Part shown: one piece after another, positions 16,301 through 23,448 of the stretch
Layout: each line of letters starts with the position of its first letter
How positions within the stretch are numbered: the first letter of the stretch is position 1
Assembly (NCBI RefSeq): GCF_905480005.1
Contig: NZ_CAJQOO010000111.1
Location: 1 to 33,291 of the forward strand
Source of the DNA: an uncultured Maricaulis sp.
Lineage (GTDB): Bacteria; Pseudomonadota; Alphaproteobacteria; Caulobacterales; Maricaulaceae
Direction: 5' to 3'
Length of the DNA stretch: 33,291 nt
Position numbers and translations under genes: made by a program
The notes under the pieces: model-generated
Database searches by the model: none
Told to the model about the DNA's origin: nothing
Seen by the model: only the letters and a program-made list of their open reading frames with translations

Positions 16301-16500
16301 TCTGGCTGCCCTTCGCCGCCGCAATGGTGGGGGGGGTGGCCGGATCCGCGCTCCTGGCTTTGGTGTTCGCCCCGGCGGCTTTCACGCTGATGACGCGGCT
16401 TTCGCTCAAGAAGCAGCGATTGCTGGCGGCAATTCATCGCGATCGGGAGCGGTCGGCCGGGAATGCGGCGGACTTGCCCGGCCTGCCCGAACACGCCTAG
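13345..16500 (+). CDS. RND-family efflux pump, inner-membrane permease subunit
   Basis: A 1051-residue proton-driven exporter of the AcrB superfamily. It has one N-terminal transmembrane helix, two large periplasmic porter loops (about residues 35-330 and 560-855) and two sets of transmembrane helices. TM4 reads GLLIDNAIVVVDEYR: one Asp of the AcrB Asp407-Asp408 pair is kept and the second is Asn. The TM10 region reads MGLSINGAIVVLSAL, without the Lys equivalent to AcrB Lys940. The relay therefore differs from AcrB, as in other divergent RND groups. Start ATG 13345 overlaps the adaptor stop, so translation is coupled. Substrates are unknown; regulation is probably by the TetR protein at 11473. 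Confidence 0.95.
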   Translation: MSTLFYRYSRLTALAVILLIAAGFGALLSLGRQEDPSLTERFGLVVTAFPGASAERVEALVTEPLENAIHELAEINTTSSNSRSGISVIQLQIREDLNATQVNQAWTQIREQVESVRPSLPPGVIAPDVRRQYLGAATMIVSLNWGESGDENLAILSRLAIDLESQLRNMSGTEETAIFGEVEEEIRILADPDTLAAVGLTMADLARLTASADAKSPAGELRAGGTDLNVEIAGEFDGLDRIRAIALGEGPDGDFIRVGDVAEVEKGARTPAEAIATTHGRRSVFVAAYLQPELRVDTWSASADAVVADFAASVPGVQVETIFRQADYVDTRLSGLARDLGYSALIVFAVLFLMMGWRAALIVGSALPLTVLAVLLLTRIYDEPLHQMSVTGLVVALGLLIDNAIVVVDEYRLMRARGSQPLEALDKAIRHLFAPLLASTLTTVFAFAPIALMPGAAGEFISMIGISVIFAVVSSFLLAMTVVGAFAAWFDDPAIAGGPRRFWRHGIGAGPLAGLYRGVLDAVTHRPWTGLVGGVLLPIAGFLAASTLPMQFFPPTDRDMFQLSLELPSSTSIAETRRQTERASALIESYEGVERVSWVIGESAPRTYYNVVGNQSGVSSYAAGFVHTVSPEATARILPDLQRRVMSEFPEARLLTLPFEQGPPIPAPIELVLVGPELSELNRLGNEIRSVLAQTPTVTHTLALLEMGEPVARIMADEAAAELAGIRLDDLANRLRGELDGVVGGSVLEGVQELPVRVIARDSRRSSLSAVSASPFATQGSDILSSPMAALGDVVLAPQVARIPHEDGRRVNTIYGYLDPYTLPAPALEHFFSALDEADIILPPGYELQVAGEAAERGSAMAGLFGTALPLLVLMIGSVVLAFNSFRFAGLIFVVAFLSVGLAMFGVWAFGTPLGFNAIVGAMGLMGLSINGAIVVLSALRANPAALALEAGAVQATVMDATRHIVSTTLTTIGGFIPLILSGDSFWLPFAAAMVGGVAGSALLALVFAPAAFTLMTRLSLKKQRLLAAIHRDRERSAGNAADLPGLPEHA

Positions 16501-16536
16501 CCCTTGTGAGGCGTTGGACAGTGATGATGGTGCACC

Positions 16537-17142
16537 ATGACGAGCTCACGCGGGCCCTGGCAGGTTAATGACAGTCGCGAAATCTATCGCAATCCCTGGA
16601 TCAGCCTGACCGAGCATGCGGTCAGGCAGCCCGATGGCGAGCCCGGCGTCTATGGCGTTGTCGGCTTCGCCAATCTCGCGCTCGCCATTCTGCCGCTGTT
16701 TGAGGATGGTCGACTGATCCTGGTCGGCCAGCACCGGTTTCCGCTGGATCGCTATAGTTGGGAAATCCCGGAGGGTGGCGGCCCGATCGGGACCGATCCC
16801 CGGGATGGTGCGGCCCGCGAGCTGCGCGAGGAGACCGGCTATTCAGCCCGGCACTGGCAGGAAATCCTGCGGATGGACTTGTCCAACTCGGTCACGGATG
16901 AAGCGGCAATCGGTTATATTGCCACCGGACTGACCCCCGGCGAGGCCGAGCCGGACGGGACGGAAGAACTGGTCACGCGGGACATACACTTTCTTGATGC
17001 CCTCGATGAGGTGAGTTCGGGCAAGATAAGTGACGCCTTGACGGTAGCGATGCTGCTGCGGGCATACTACATGGCTCGGGAAGGCGCGCTGGACAGAGAC
17101 CTGGCCGTTGCCATGCTGGACAAGGGTGCGAGGAGATCGTGA
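16537..17142 (+). CDS. NUDIX hydrolase, ADP-ribose-pyrophosphatase-like
   Basis: A 201-residue NUDIX protein. The catalytic box runs GGPIGTDPRDGAARELREETG at about residues 85-105, preceded by WEIPEG as in ADP-ribose and nucleotide-sugar pyrophosphatases. The RELREE glutamates that bind metal are present, but the Glu that normally closes the GX5E part is Thr. ATG 16537 is used. The stop codon overlaps the start of cysE (TGATG), indicating one transcript. It probably hydrolyses ADP-ribose or a similar nucleoside diphosphate derivative; exact substrate unknown. Confidence 0.92.
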   Translation: MTSSRGPWQVNDSREIYRNPWISLTEHAVRQPDGEPGVYGVVGFANLALAILPLFEDGRLILVGQHRFPLDRYSWEIPEGGGPIGTDPRDGAARELREETGYSARHWQEILRMDLSNSVTDEAAIGYIATGLTPGEAEPDGTEELVTRDIHFLDALDEVSSGKISDALTVAMLLRAYYMAREGALDRDLAVAMLDKGARRS

Positions 17143-17966
17143 TGCCACTCAGCCAAGTTGAGACCCCCATCGAGGCCCGCAAGGGTGTGGATTCCATCTG
17201 GGCGCGGTTGCGTGTTGAAGCGGCCTCGGCAGCAGCAGAAGAGCCGATCCTCGCCAGTTTCCTGAACGCAGCCATCCTGCGTCATGCCAAATTCGCGGAC
17301 GCGCTGGGCTATCGCATCGCCGCCAAACTGGCCGATGCCCAGCTTGATGCCATGCTGGCACGGGATGTCGCCGAGGAGGCCCTGGCTGGCGACCCGGACA
17401 TCGTCCAGCAGGCCGCCGCCGACATGATCGCCATTGATGAGCGCGACCCGGCCTGCCTGAGCCTTTTGCAGCCCTTCCTCTATTTCAAGGGTTATCATGC
17501 CCTGCAGGCGCATCGCGTCGCCCACTGGCTGTGGAAAGAGGGGCGCCAGACCCTGGCCTTCCACCTGCAAAGCCGCGTCGGTGAACGCTTTGGCCTCGAC
17601 ATTCATCCGGCAGCCCGGATCGGACGCGGCGTGATGATCGATCATGCGACCTCGGTCGTGATCGGGGAAACCGCTGTGATCGGGGATGATTGTTCAATCC
17701 TGCATGAAGTCACTCTGGGCGGTACCGGCGCTGCCCATGAGGATCGTCATCCGAAAATCGGCAAGGGCGTCCTGATCGGCGCTGGCGCGCGCGTCCTCGG
17801 CAATATCGTTGTCGGCGACGGGGCCCGCATCGCGGCTGGCTCCGTTGTCCTGGAAGCTGTCCCGCCGGGCTGCACCGTGGCGGGTGTTCCGGCCAGGATT
17901 GTCGGCAATTGCTGCGATGAGCCCGCCAAGAGCATGGACCAGAGCTTGCCGCAGGGGTCCGGCTGA
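17142..17966 (+). CDS. cysE: Serine O-acetyltransferase
   Basis: A 274-residue CysE that transfers acetyl from acetyl-CoA to L-serine, the first step of cysteine synthesis. The N-terminal helical domain (DSIWARLRVEAAS… DPACLSLLQPFLYFKGYHALQAHRVAHWLW) carries the family motif around FLYFKGYHALQ. The C-terminal left-handed beta-helix of hexapeptide repeats has the active-site motifs GLDIHPAARIGRGVMIDHATSVVIGE (His in DIHP and DHAT) and VTLGGTG. ATG 17142 is preferred over GTG 17139, because AGGAG lies six bases before it and it overlaps the NUDIX stop by one base. Feedback inhibition by cysteine is typical of the family. Confidence 0.97.
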   Translation: MPLSQVETPIEARKGVDSIWARLRVEAASAAAEEPILASFLNAAILRHAKFADALGYRIAAKLADAQLDAMLARDVAEEALAGDPDIVQQAAADMIAIDERDPACLSLLQPFLYFKGYHALQAHRVAHWLWKEGRQTLAFHLQSRVGERFGLDIHPAARIGRGVMIDHATSVVIGETAVIGDDCSILHEVTLGGTGAAHEDRHPKIGKGVLIGAGARVLGNIVVGDGARIAAGSVVLEAVPPGCTVAGVPARIVGNCCDEPAKSMDQSLPQGSG

Positions 17967-18079
17967 TGCGGCGACGCGCCGTTTGAGTGCAGGCGCGAGG
18001 GCAGCATGATACTGGACGCGCACCCCCGTCATGGGGTTAGTAGGCGCCAACTTCGAATCCCCGACCGGAGAATGATCCC

Positions 18080-18304
18080 GTGAACAAGAACATGACCATG
18101 CTGGAAGCGGCGAAGCTTCAGCTTTTCCTGCAGACCAAGCTCAACCCGGAGATGGTCGTGCAGTGCCGCAACCGTCCGGACGAGTGCGCCGAAATCCATA
18201 TCGGGGATGAGTGCCTCGGTGTCGTTTCCAAGATTATCGATGAGGGCGAGACGTCCTACTCCTTCGAGATCACCATCCTGGACATCGACCTGGAAGAGCA
18301 GTGA
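18080..18304 (+). CDS. DUF3126 family protein
   Basis: A 74-residue acidic soluble protein. The C-terminal half (AEIHIGDECLGVVSKIIDEGETSYSFEITILDIDLEEQ) matches the DUF3126 family of small alphaproteobacterial proteins, which often follow cysE. The start is GTG 18080 with GGAG about nine bases upstream; an internal ATG at 18092 is possible. Its final codons overlap the GTG start of the ABC ATPase gene by 4 bp (GTGA), so the two are translationally coupled. No function is known to me. The Cys residues (VQCRN, DECAE, DECLG) are notable for so small a protein. Confidence 0.85.
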   Translation: MNKNMTMLEAAKLQLFLQTKLNPEMVVQCRNRPDECAEIHIGDECLGVVSKIIDEGETSYSFEITILDIDLEEQ

Positions 18305-19080
18305 GCTCAGCTACGTCTCCCGTTCTTGATATCCGCGCGGTCCGCAAGACCTATCATGGCGGTGTCGAGGCGGTACGGGGCGTATCGCTTGAACTCGCGG
18401 CCGGCCAGCTGCTCGTCCTCGCGGGTGCCTCGGGCTGCGGCAAGACCACATTGTTGAAAATGATCAACCGCCTGGAGGAGCCTTCAGGCGGTTCGATTTT
18501 GTTCGGGGGCGAGGATGTTTCCGACCTGGACGGTGTTGCGCTCCGGCGCCGCATTGGCTGGGTCATGCAGGGAGACGGGCTCTTCCCGCACATGAGCGTG
18601 CGCCGGAATGTCGGCCTGATCCCGCGTCTCGCCGGTCAGGACCCGGCGCGGGTCGAATTGCGTGTGCGTGAAATGCTCGAACTGGTCCGGCTCGACCCGT
18701 CCGAATACGGGGATCGCATGCCGGCTGAACTCTCCGGCGGTCAGCGTCAGCGGGTCGGCTTTGCCCGCGCCCTGGCCGGGAGCCCCGAACTCGTCCTGAT
18801 GGACGAGCCTTTCAGCGCCCTCGACCCGATCACCCGCGACGCCCTGCAGCAGGACTTCAAGACCCTCCAGGCCGAGCTCGGCTTTGCCGCAGTCATGGTC
18901 ACCCACGACATGGCCGAGGCGCTTATCATGGCGCAGGACGTGGCGGTGATGCGTGCCGGACAAATCGTTCAGACCGGTAGTCCGAAAGCGCTGATGAGCG
19001 CTCCGGCCGATGACTATGTGGCCGGACTGCTCGATACCCCGCGTCGGCAAATGCGCGCTATTGCGGAGTTGGCGGGATGA
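18301..19080 (+). CDS. Osmoprotectant/glycine betaine-type ABC transporter ATP-binding protein
   Basis: A 259-residue ATPase of the ProV/OpuCA (QAT) type. Walker A is GASGCGKTT (residues 42-50), the Q-loop MQGDGLFPHMSV, the signature LSGGQRQRVGFARAL, Walker B LVLMDEP and the H-loop VTHDM. It lacks the C-terminal CBS pair of full-length OpuCA/ProV. The GTG start at 18301 overlaps the DUF3126 stop, and its own stop overlaps the permease start (ATGA). Substrate class (quaternary amines such as betaine, choline or carnitine) is inferred from the fused binding protein next to it. Confidence 0.95.
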   Translation: MSSATSPVLDIRAVRKTYHGGVEAVRGVSLELAAGQLLVLAGASGCGKTTLLKMINRLEEPSGGSILFGGEDVSDLDGVALRRRIGWVMQGDGLFPHMSVRRNVGLIPRLAGQDPARVELRVREMLELVRLDPSEYGDRMPAELSGGQRQRVGFARALAGSPELVLMDEPFSALDPITRDALQQDFKTLQAELGFAAVMVTHDMAEALIMAQDVAVMRAGQIVQTGSPKALMSAPADDYVAGLLDTPRRQMRAIAELAG

Positions 19081-20645
19081 ACGCCAATCTTGCCGAACGC
19101 TTTGCGGAACTCCCGCACCTGCTGTCAGGTCATGTCCTGCTGTCGATGAGTGCCATCCTCGTTGGCCTCGCGATCAGCCTGCCGCTTGGCATTCAAGCGG
19201 CCGGTCGGCCGCGTCTGGCCGGCCTCGTGCTGAATGCGGCCAGTATCATCCAGACCATTCCCGGCCTGGCCTTGCTGGCCCTGATGGTTCCCTTGCTGGG
19301 CGGAACCATTGGTTATGCTCCGGCCTTTCTCGCCCTGATGCTCTATTCCATCCTGCCCATTTTGCGGAACACGATCGTCGGATTGCAGGGTGTTGACCCG
19401 GTGGTTCGCGAGGCGGCGCGCGGGATCGGCATGACACCGGGCGAGCGCCTTTGGCAGGTCGAGCTCCCCCTGGCCTTGCCGGTCATTGTTGCGGGATTGC
19501 GGACTGCTGTGGTCTGGGTGGTTGGCGCCGCGACGCTCGCGACGCCAGTGGGCGCATCCAGCCTCGGCAATTACATTTTCGCCGGCCTGCAGACGCGGAA
19601 TTGGCTGTCGGTTCTGTTCGGCTGCCTCTTCGCCGCCGGCCTGGCGATCATTCTCGACCAGATGATCCGCCTGCTCGAAGTGGCGGCGCGGGAGCGCCGG
19701 CGTGGTCTCGCTGCGGGCGTCGGTCTGTCGCTTGCCATTTTGATTACGGCTTCGGTTGCACCGCGCTATATCGCCTTCGAGCCGGCCGGTCGGAACAGCG
19801 CGGTCATCGCTGGCGGCGCCGCGGACCTGACCGACGAAACCATCGTGGTCGGTGCCAAGGCCTTCACCGAGCAATACATTCTCGGCGCCTTGTTGGAGAG
19901 CCGTATGGAGGCGGCGGGGGCTCGCATCGACCGGCGCGACAATCTCGGCTCGACCATCGCCTTCGATGCGCTGCGTACGGGAGAAATCGATGTCTATATC
20001 GACTATTCCGGCACGATCTGGGCAACGGTCATGAACCGTCCCGAGCCGATTCACCGGCACGCCATGCTCGCGGAAATGACCGGCTGGCTGTGGGCTGAAC
20101 ATGGCATTCTCGCGCTCGGCGGGCTTGGTTTCGAGAACGCCTATGGCTTTGCCATGGCGCGCGAGCAAGCCGCGGCGCTGGGGGTCACGAGCCTGGCCGA
20201 TCTTGCTCCGCTCGCGGCGCAGATGACGGTTGGCGGCGACGCGGAAGTCTTCTCGCGGCCGGAATGGGTGATGACCCGCGATCTTTACGGGCTGGGCGCC
20301 ATGCAGACCCGCGCGATGGATGCTGCCTTCATGTATGGGGCGGTCCGGGACGGCCAGGTGGACATGATATCGGCCTATACGACCGACGGTCGGATCGCGG
20401 CCTTTGACCTGATTGTGCTGGATGACCCCGCGGCGGTTCTGCCGCCTTACGATGCGGTCATTCTGCTGTCACCGGACGCGGCCGCCAATCCGGCGCTCGT
20501 GGCGATCCTGGCCGAACTGGTGGGCGCGATCGATGATGAGCTGATGCGCGAGGCCAACCGGCAGGTCGACCTGGACCGACAGACTCCGGACCAGGCGGCG
20601 CAATGGCTGGCGGAAACACTGGAAGCCGGCGGAGCAGACCGATGA
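19077..20645 (+). CDS. Fused ABC permease and glycine-betaine-type substrate-binding protein
   Basis: A 522-residue two-domain protein. Residues 1 to about 235 form an OpuCB-like permease with about six transmembrane helices and the coupling EAARGIGMTPGERLWQVELPLALP loop. Residues about 253-522 form a periplasmic OpuAC-type binding protein, starting ETIVVGAKAFTEQYILGALLESR and containing GSTIAFDALRTGEIDVYIDYSGT, the usual ligand-pocket stretch. The two halves are joined by a last helix, so the binding domain is tethered to the pore. Such fusions are known for osmoprotectant importers. Start and stop both overlap neighbours by 4 bp. The ligand is not decided by sequence. Confidence 0.95.
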   Translation: MNANLAERFAELPHLLSGHVLLSMSAILVGLAISLPLGIQAAGRPRLAGLVLNAASIIQTIPGLALLALMVPLLGGTIGYAPAFLALMLYSILPILRNTIVGLQGVDPVVREAARGIGMTPGERLWQVELPLALPVIVAGLRTAVVWVVGAATLATPVGASSLGNYIFAGLQTRNWLSVLFGCLFAAGLAIILDQMIRLLEVAARERRRGLAAGVGLSLAILITASVAPRYIAFEPAGRNSAVIAGGAADLTDETIVVGAKAFTEQYILGALLESRMEAAGARIDRRDNLGSTIAFDALRTGEIDVYIDYSGTIWATVMNRPEPIHRHAMLAEMTGWLWAEHGILALGGLGFENAYGFAMAREQAAALGVTSLADLAPLAAQMTVGGDAEVFSRPEWVMTRDLYGLGAMQTRAMDAAFMYGAVRDGQVDMISAYTTDGRIAAFDLIVLDDPAAVLPPYDAVILLSPDAAANPALVAILAELVGAIDDELMREANRQVDLDRQTPDQAAQWLAETLEAGGADR

Positions 20646-21139
20646 GTGGATATGCCGGAGGCGGCCGCCTGCAGGACGGCGAGTGGCTGATGCGGGCTTG
20701 CCTTTATCTCAATCGCGAGCTGCCACATGGCGCCGAACCCTATACCGAGATGACCCATCTCAATCGGGTCTGGGCTACCCAGTCAGCCGAGTTTGAGCGT
20801 CTGCTCGAGCTTGTCGATCCAGAGGGCGATATCGATCCGCGCATCATTCCGGTCCTGGCCTTTTTCGACCCGTCGGAAAACTGGCCGCTGGACATCATCC
20901 TCGCGGCGATTGCCGCCCTGGGTGTCTGGCTCTTCCTGCCGGACTGGTACGGGATTGCGGAATATGTCGCCTATCTGGCAATCGGGTGTTTCGTGGCGGT
21001 GCAGTATCTGCGGGCGCAGCGGCTTCGTCAGCGTGCGCGGGCCGAGATCATCCGCCTCGGTCTGGATCCGGACAGGCGCCATCCGCTGACCCTGCGTATT
21101 CTCGTCCGCTACCGCAAACGTCCCGTGACGATCCATTGA
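20642..21139 (+). CDS. Unknown membrane protein coupled to the osmoprotectant ABC genes
   Basis: A 165-residue protein from ATG 20642, which overlaps the permease-fusion stop (ATGA). The N-terminal 80 residues are soluble and acidic (…LMRACLYLNRELPHGAEPYTEM…). Two hydrophobic helices follow (LDIILAAIAALGVWLFL and IAEYVAYLAIGCFVAVQYL, about residues 85-125), then a basic tail (RLRQRARAEIIRLG…RKRPVTIH). I do not recognise a family. Its position as last gene of a four-gene overlapping unit suggests an accessory role in osmoprotectant uptake or osmosensing, but nothing in the sequence proves this. Confidence 0.8.
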   Translation: MSGYAGGGRLQDGEWLMRACLYLNRELPHGAEPYTEMTHLNRVWATQSAEFERLLELVDPEGDIDPRIIPVLAFFDPSENWPLDIILAAIAALGVWLFLPDWYGIAEYVAYLAIGCFVAVQYLRAQRLRQRARAEIIRLGLDPDRRHPLTLRILVRYRKRPVTIH

Positions 21140-21155
21140 GCTGATCACAGACAAA

Positions 21156-21189
21156 AGGCGCGGAGCCAGCCAGCTCCGCGCCTCGTTTT
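21156..21189. terminator. Bidirectional intrinsic terminator
   Basis: AGGCGCGGAGC (21156-21166) and GCTCCGCGCCT (21173-21183) form a perfect 11-bp stem with a 6-base loop. TTTT follows on the plus strand (21186-21189) and an A-run (21153-21156) precedes it, serving phoH on the minus strand. It ends both the ABC operon and phoH. Confidence 0.88.
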
Positions 21190-21230
21190 ACGTGGATTGT
21201 TGCGTCTTTTTGGTCGTCGGTCCGTTTGGC

Positions 21231-21992
21231 TCAGAGCACGGTCAGCATGGTGGCGACGAGCGGGTGGCGGACAATATCCTCGGCGGCGAGACGGCAGACC
21301 GCGATATCATCGAGATCCTCCATCTTGTCGGCAATCTGGCCAAGACCTGACATTTCCGGCAGCAGGTCGGACTGGGCCGGGTCGCCGGTGACAACCATGG
21401 TCGAGTTCCAGCCCAGCCGCGTCAGCAGCATTTTGAGTTGGCCGTAGGTGCAGTTTTGGGCCTCGTCGACCACAACGAAGGCATTGTTGAGGGTGCGGCC
21501 GCGCATATAGCCGATCGGGGCGATCTCGATCAGGCCTTCGGCCATCATGGCCTTGAGTTTTTTCGGGCTGAGCCGGTCGGCAAGGGCGTCGTAGAGCGGA
21601 CGCAGATAAGGCGCCAGCTTCTCTTCCATGGCGCCGGGCAGGAAGCCGATCGACTCGCCGGCCTCGACTGCCGGGCGGGAAAGGACGATGCGGCTGACCG
21701 AGCCGGCCTCCAGGGCCTCGACACCCTTGGCGACGGCAAGGAAGGTCTTGCCCGTTCCCGCAGGCCCGAGGGCCAGTACCAGATTGTGATCATCGACCGC
21801 CTTCATCAGCTTGGCCTGCCCGTCAGAGCGCGGCTTCACATTCTTGATGAAGCGCTGATCACGCATGGGCTCCCTTGTGTCGGGTGACCAATTGGTCCCG
21901 GGGAAGAGGGCCCGCACCTTTGTCTCTTCTGATTGATAATGTGCCGTATTGAACTCGGCACGCTGGCGACGCTTGACGTTACGCTTACCCAT
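21231..21992 (-). CDS. PhoH-family ATPase
   Basis: A 253-residue PhoH-like P-loop protein. Walker A is ALGPAGTGKTFLA (about residues 73-85) and Walker B is NAFVVVDEAQN, followed by the helicase-like MLLTRLGWNSTMVVTGDPAQSDL segment. The basic N-terminus (MGKRNVKRRQR) may bind RNA. ATG 21992 is chosen because GGAGG lies eight bases upstream; the frame is open for 19 more codons but crosses a terminator-like hairpin. PhoH proteins are ATPases linked to RNA metabolism and phosphate stress; the exact role here is unknown. Expression may be controlled by the leader hairpin at 22013-22040. Confidence 0.93.
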   Translation of the reverse strand: MGKRNVKRRQRAEFNTAHYQSEETKVRALFPGTNWSPDTREPMRDQRFIKNVKPRSDGQAKLMKAVDDHNLVLALGPAGTGKTFLAVAKGVEALEAGSVSRIVLSRPAVEAGESIGFLPGAMEEKLAPYLRPLYDALADRLSPKKLKAMMAEGLIEIAPIGYMRGRTLNNAFVVVDEAQNCTYGQLKMLLTRLGWNSTMVVTGDPAQSDLLPEMSGLGQIADKMEDLDDIAVCRLAAEDIVRHPLVATMLTVL

Positions 21993-22012
21993 GGCTGGAA
22001 CCTCCACACATG

Positions 22013-22040
22013 AAAAACCCCTCGGCCGGAAGGCGAGGGG
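22013..22040 (-). promoter_or_regulatory. Terminator-like hairpin in the phoH leader (possible attenuator)
   Basis: On the minus strand CCCCTCG (22040-22034) pairs with CGAGGGG (22024-22018) around a 9-base loop and is directly followed by TTTTT (22017-22013). This is a classical intrinsic terminator shape, yet it stands only 20 bases upstream of the phoH start codon, just before its GGAGG site. It is either a terminator for an upstream RNA or an attenuator of phoH. Confidence 0.6.
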
Positions 22041-22291
22041 CGAAGACACATTGCAACGAAAACGATTCGATGGACTCGAAGGGCAGGGATCCGGATGAAC
22101 CGGATGATCCTGGCGGGCTTGGACGCAGACTGGTCATACCGTCTACCCGGGCCTCCCTTGGAGTTGCCGAAACGATGCAGGACCGGATGGGCAGGTCTCG
22201 AATCGCGGTTACAGTGTCAGTCTAACCCGGTGAAGAAGTTCTGAACGAGCCTGTCGCGAATATTTCACGCAAATAAAATTGGGAGACGCTG
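22041..22291. other. Divergent intergenic region with structured non-coding sequence
   Basis: About 250 bp between phoH (minus) and the gamma-carbonic anhydrase gene (plus) holds no credible gene. It contains a strong inverted repeat (ATCCGG 22089-22094, CCGGAT 22100-22105) formed by two direct copies of CCGGATGA. It is unusually long for a divergent promoter region and ends with a terminator on the minus strand, so it could encode a small RNA or a long phoH leader. No known RNA family was recognised. Confidence 0.4.
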
Positions 22292-22822
22292 ATGGCGATC
22301 TATGCATTGGGCGATTCGACGCCAACCCTTCCGGGAGAAGACGCGTATTGGGTGGCCGAGAGTGCCGAAGTCATGGGCCGCGTCATCCTCGAAGCCGGAG
22401 CCAGTGTCTGGTACGGCGCCATCATTCGCGGCGATAATGATCCGATCACGATCGGTGAGAATTCCAATGTCCAGGACGGAGCCGTTCTGCACACCGATGA
22501 GGGGGTTCCGCTGACCGTCGGCAAAGGGGTCACCATCGGACACCAGGCCATGTTGCATGGCTGTACGATCGGCGATGGCTGCCTGATCGGGATTGGCTCG
22601 ACGATTCTCAATGGCGCGAAAATCGGGAAGAATTGCATCATCGGCGCTCATGCGCTGATCACCGAGGGCAAGGAAATTCCCGACAATTCCCTTGTCGTCG
22701 GGTCGCCCGGGCGTGTGCTCAAGACGCTCGGCGAGGACATGGCGGAGGTGTTGCGCTGGTCGGCCGACCACTACGTCGCCAACTGGAAGAAACACAAGAC
22801 CGGTCTGCGCCGAATCGACTGA
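22292..22822 (+). CDS. Gamma-class carbonic anhydrase family protein
   Basis: A 176-residue left-handed beta-helix protein of hexapeptide repeats with a C-terminal helix ([19 protein letters not shown]). The three zinc-ligand histidines are present at His67 (VLHTDEG), His84 (IGHQAM) and His89 (LHGC), with the spacing of the Cam/YrdA group, and the [24 protein letters not shown] stretch is typical. Many relatives have weak or no hydratase activity, so the enzymatic role is uncertain. GGGAG precedes ATG 22292 by six bases. The last two codons and the stop are part of a 9-bp tandem repeat. Confidence 0.94.
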   Translation: MAIYALGDSTPTLPGEDAYWVAESAEVMGRVILEAGASVWYGAIIRGDNDPITIGENSNVQDGAVLHTDEGVPLTVGKGVTIGHQAMLHGCTIGDGCLIGIGSTILNGAKIGKNCIIGAHALITEGKEIPDNSLVVGSPGRVLKTLGEDMAEVLRWSADHYVANWKKHKTGLRRID

Positions 22823-22840
22823 ATCGACTGAATCGACTGA
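22814..22840 (+). repeat. Three tandem copies of a 9-bp unit carrying in-frame stop codons
   Basis: The unit ATCGACTGA occurs three times in a row (22814-22822, 22823-22831, 22832-22840). Being a multiple of three, each copy reads Ile-Asp-stop in the frame of the carbonic-anhydrase-like gene, so the gene ends at the first of three consecutive in-frame stops. Confidence 0.95.
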
Positions 22841-22885
22841 ACCGGCGGCTCCGGCCCGCGCCGGTAATCAGGGCCAGATACGACA

Positions 22886-22915
22886 CCGCCCGTCTTCCGG
22901 CAGGAAAACGGGCGG
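22886..22915. terminator. Strong stem-loop between convergent genes
   Basis: CCGCCCGT (22886-22893) pairs with ACGGGCGG (22908-22915), and inside the loop TTCC pairs with GGAA, giving about 12 bp with one internal mismatch. It lies between the convergent carbonic-anhydrase-like and GYF genes. There is no T-run. Confidence 0.6.
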
Positions 22916-22947
22916 TCAGTCATCGTGCAAGCTGTCGGCGGAGCGTC

Positions 22948-23448
22948 CTAGTGGGCGCGGCTCCACAATTCGCGGATATTCTGGTCGGCTTCGCGACCCA
23001 GATTGAACCAGGCGGCGCGGTCATGCGAGGCATCGATGACCAGCAGCTTGTCTTCGCGTGCCAGAATGTGACTGAGCTCATTGCGCAAGACCGCCGATGT
23101 GGTCGGGCCGCGCAGCAGCCAGGTATTGCCGGTGATGGCTTCCAGATCGCCATAGGCTTTCAGCGCATTGCGGAATTCGGTGCCATTCTCGGACTGGATC
23201 TCGGCGATGACCACGAAATTGGCCGGCCGGGCCCCCGGTGTGACCCGCTTTTCGGGTTCCGGTGATGTCTTTGATTCCCCTAGCCATTCGCGGAAGTCAT
23301 CGATGTCCGTGGCTTGCTGCCACAGCCCATCGCGTTCCGGGCAGACCTGAGAATGCGCGGCAATCCGCCCTTCACCGACGAAGGCGCGCATTTGTTGAGG
23401 GGTATAGGGGCCGTAAACACGACCCTCGACTTTTACAAACCAGGACAT
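22948..23448 (-). CDS. GYF-domain (GYF_2/DUF4339-like) protein
   Basis: A 166-residue protein. Residues 1 to about 50 (MSWFVKVEGRVYGPYTPQQMRAFVGEGRIAAHSQV…GLWQQA) form a GYF_2 domain, a short module for protein-protein contacts with the GPYT and final W signature. After a Pro/Glu linker, about 85 residues (ANFVVIAEIQSENGTEFRNALKAYGDLEAI…LVIDASHDRAAWFN) form an alpha/beta domain I do not recognise. ATG 23448 puts the GYF fold at the N-terminus. ATG 23472 (MPRDDGIAM) has a somewhat better AGAGA site and cannot be excluded. No signal peptide or membrane segment. Function unknown. Confidence 0.82.
   Translation of the reverse strand: MSWFVKVEGRVYGPYTPQQMRAFVGEGRIAAHSQVCPERDGLWQQATDIDDFREWLGESKTSPEPEKRVTPGARPANFVVIAEIQSENGTEFRNALKAYGDLEAITGNTWLLRGPTTSAVLRNELSHILAREDKLLVIDASHDRAAWFNLGREADQNIRELWSRAH

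Noticed and set aside
18030-18075. tRNA-like stretch (CTTCGAATCCCCGAC) before DUF3126
   Set aside because: It resembles a T loop, but the flanking bases cannot form the T stem, and no acceptor or CCA end follows. The ACCCC/GGGGT hairpin beside it is too short to mean much.
22010-22225. 71-codon plus-strand frame between phoH and the carbonic-anhydrase-like gene
   Set aside because: No ribosome binding site; it runs through the phoH terminator hairpin and has no hydrophobic or domain pattern.
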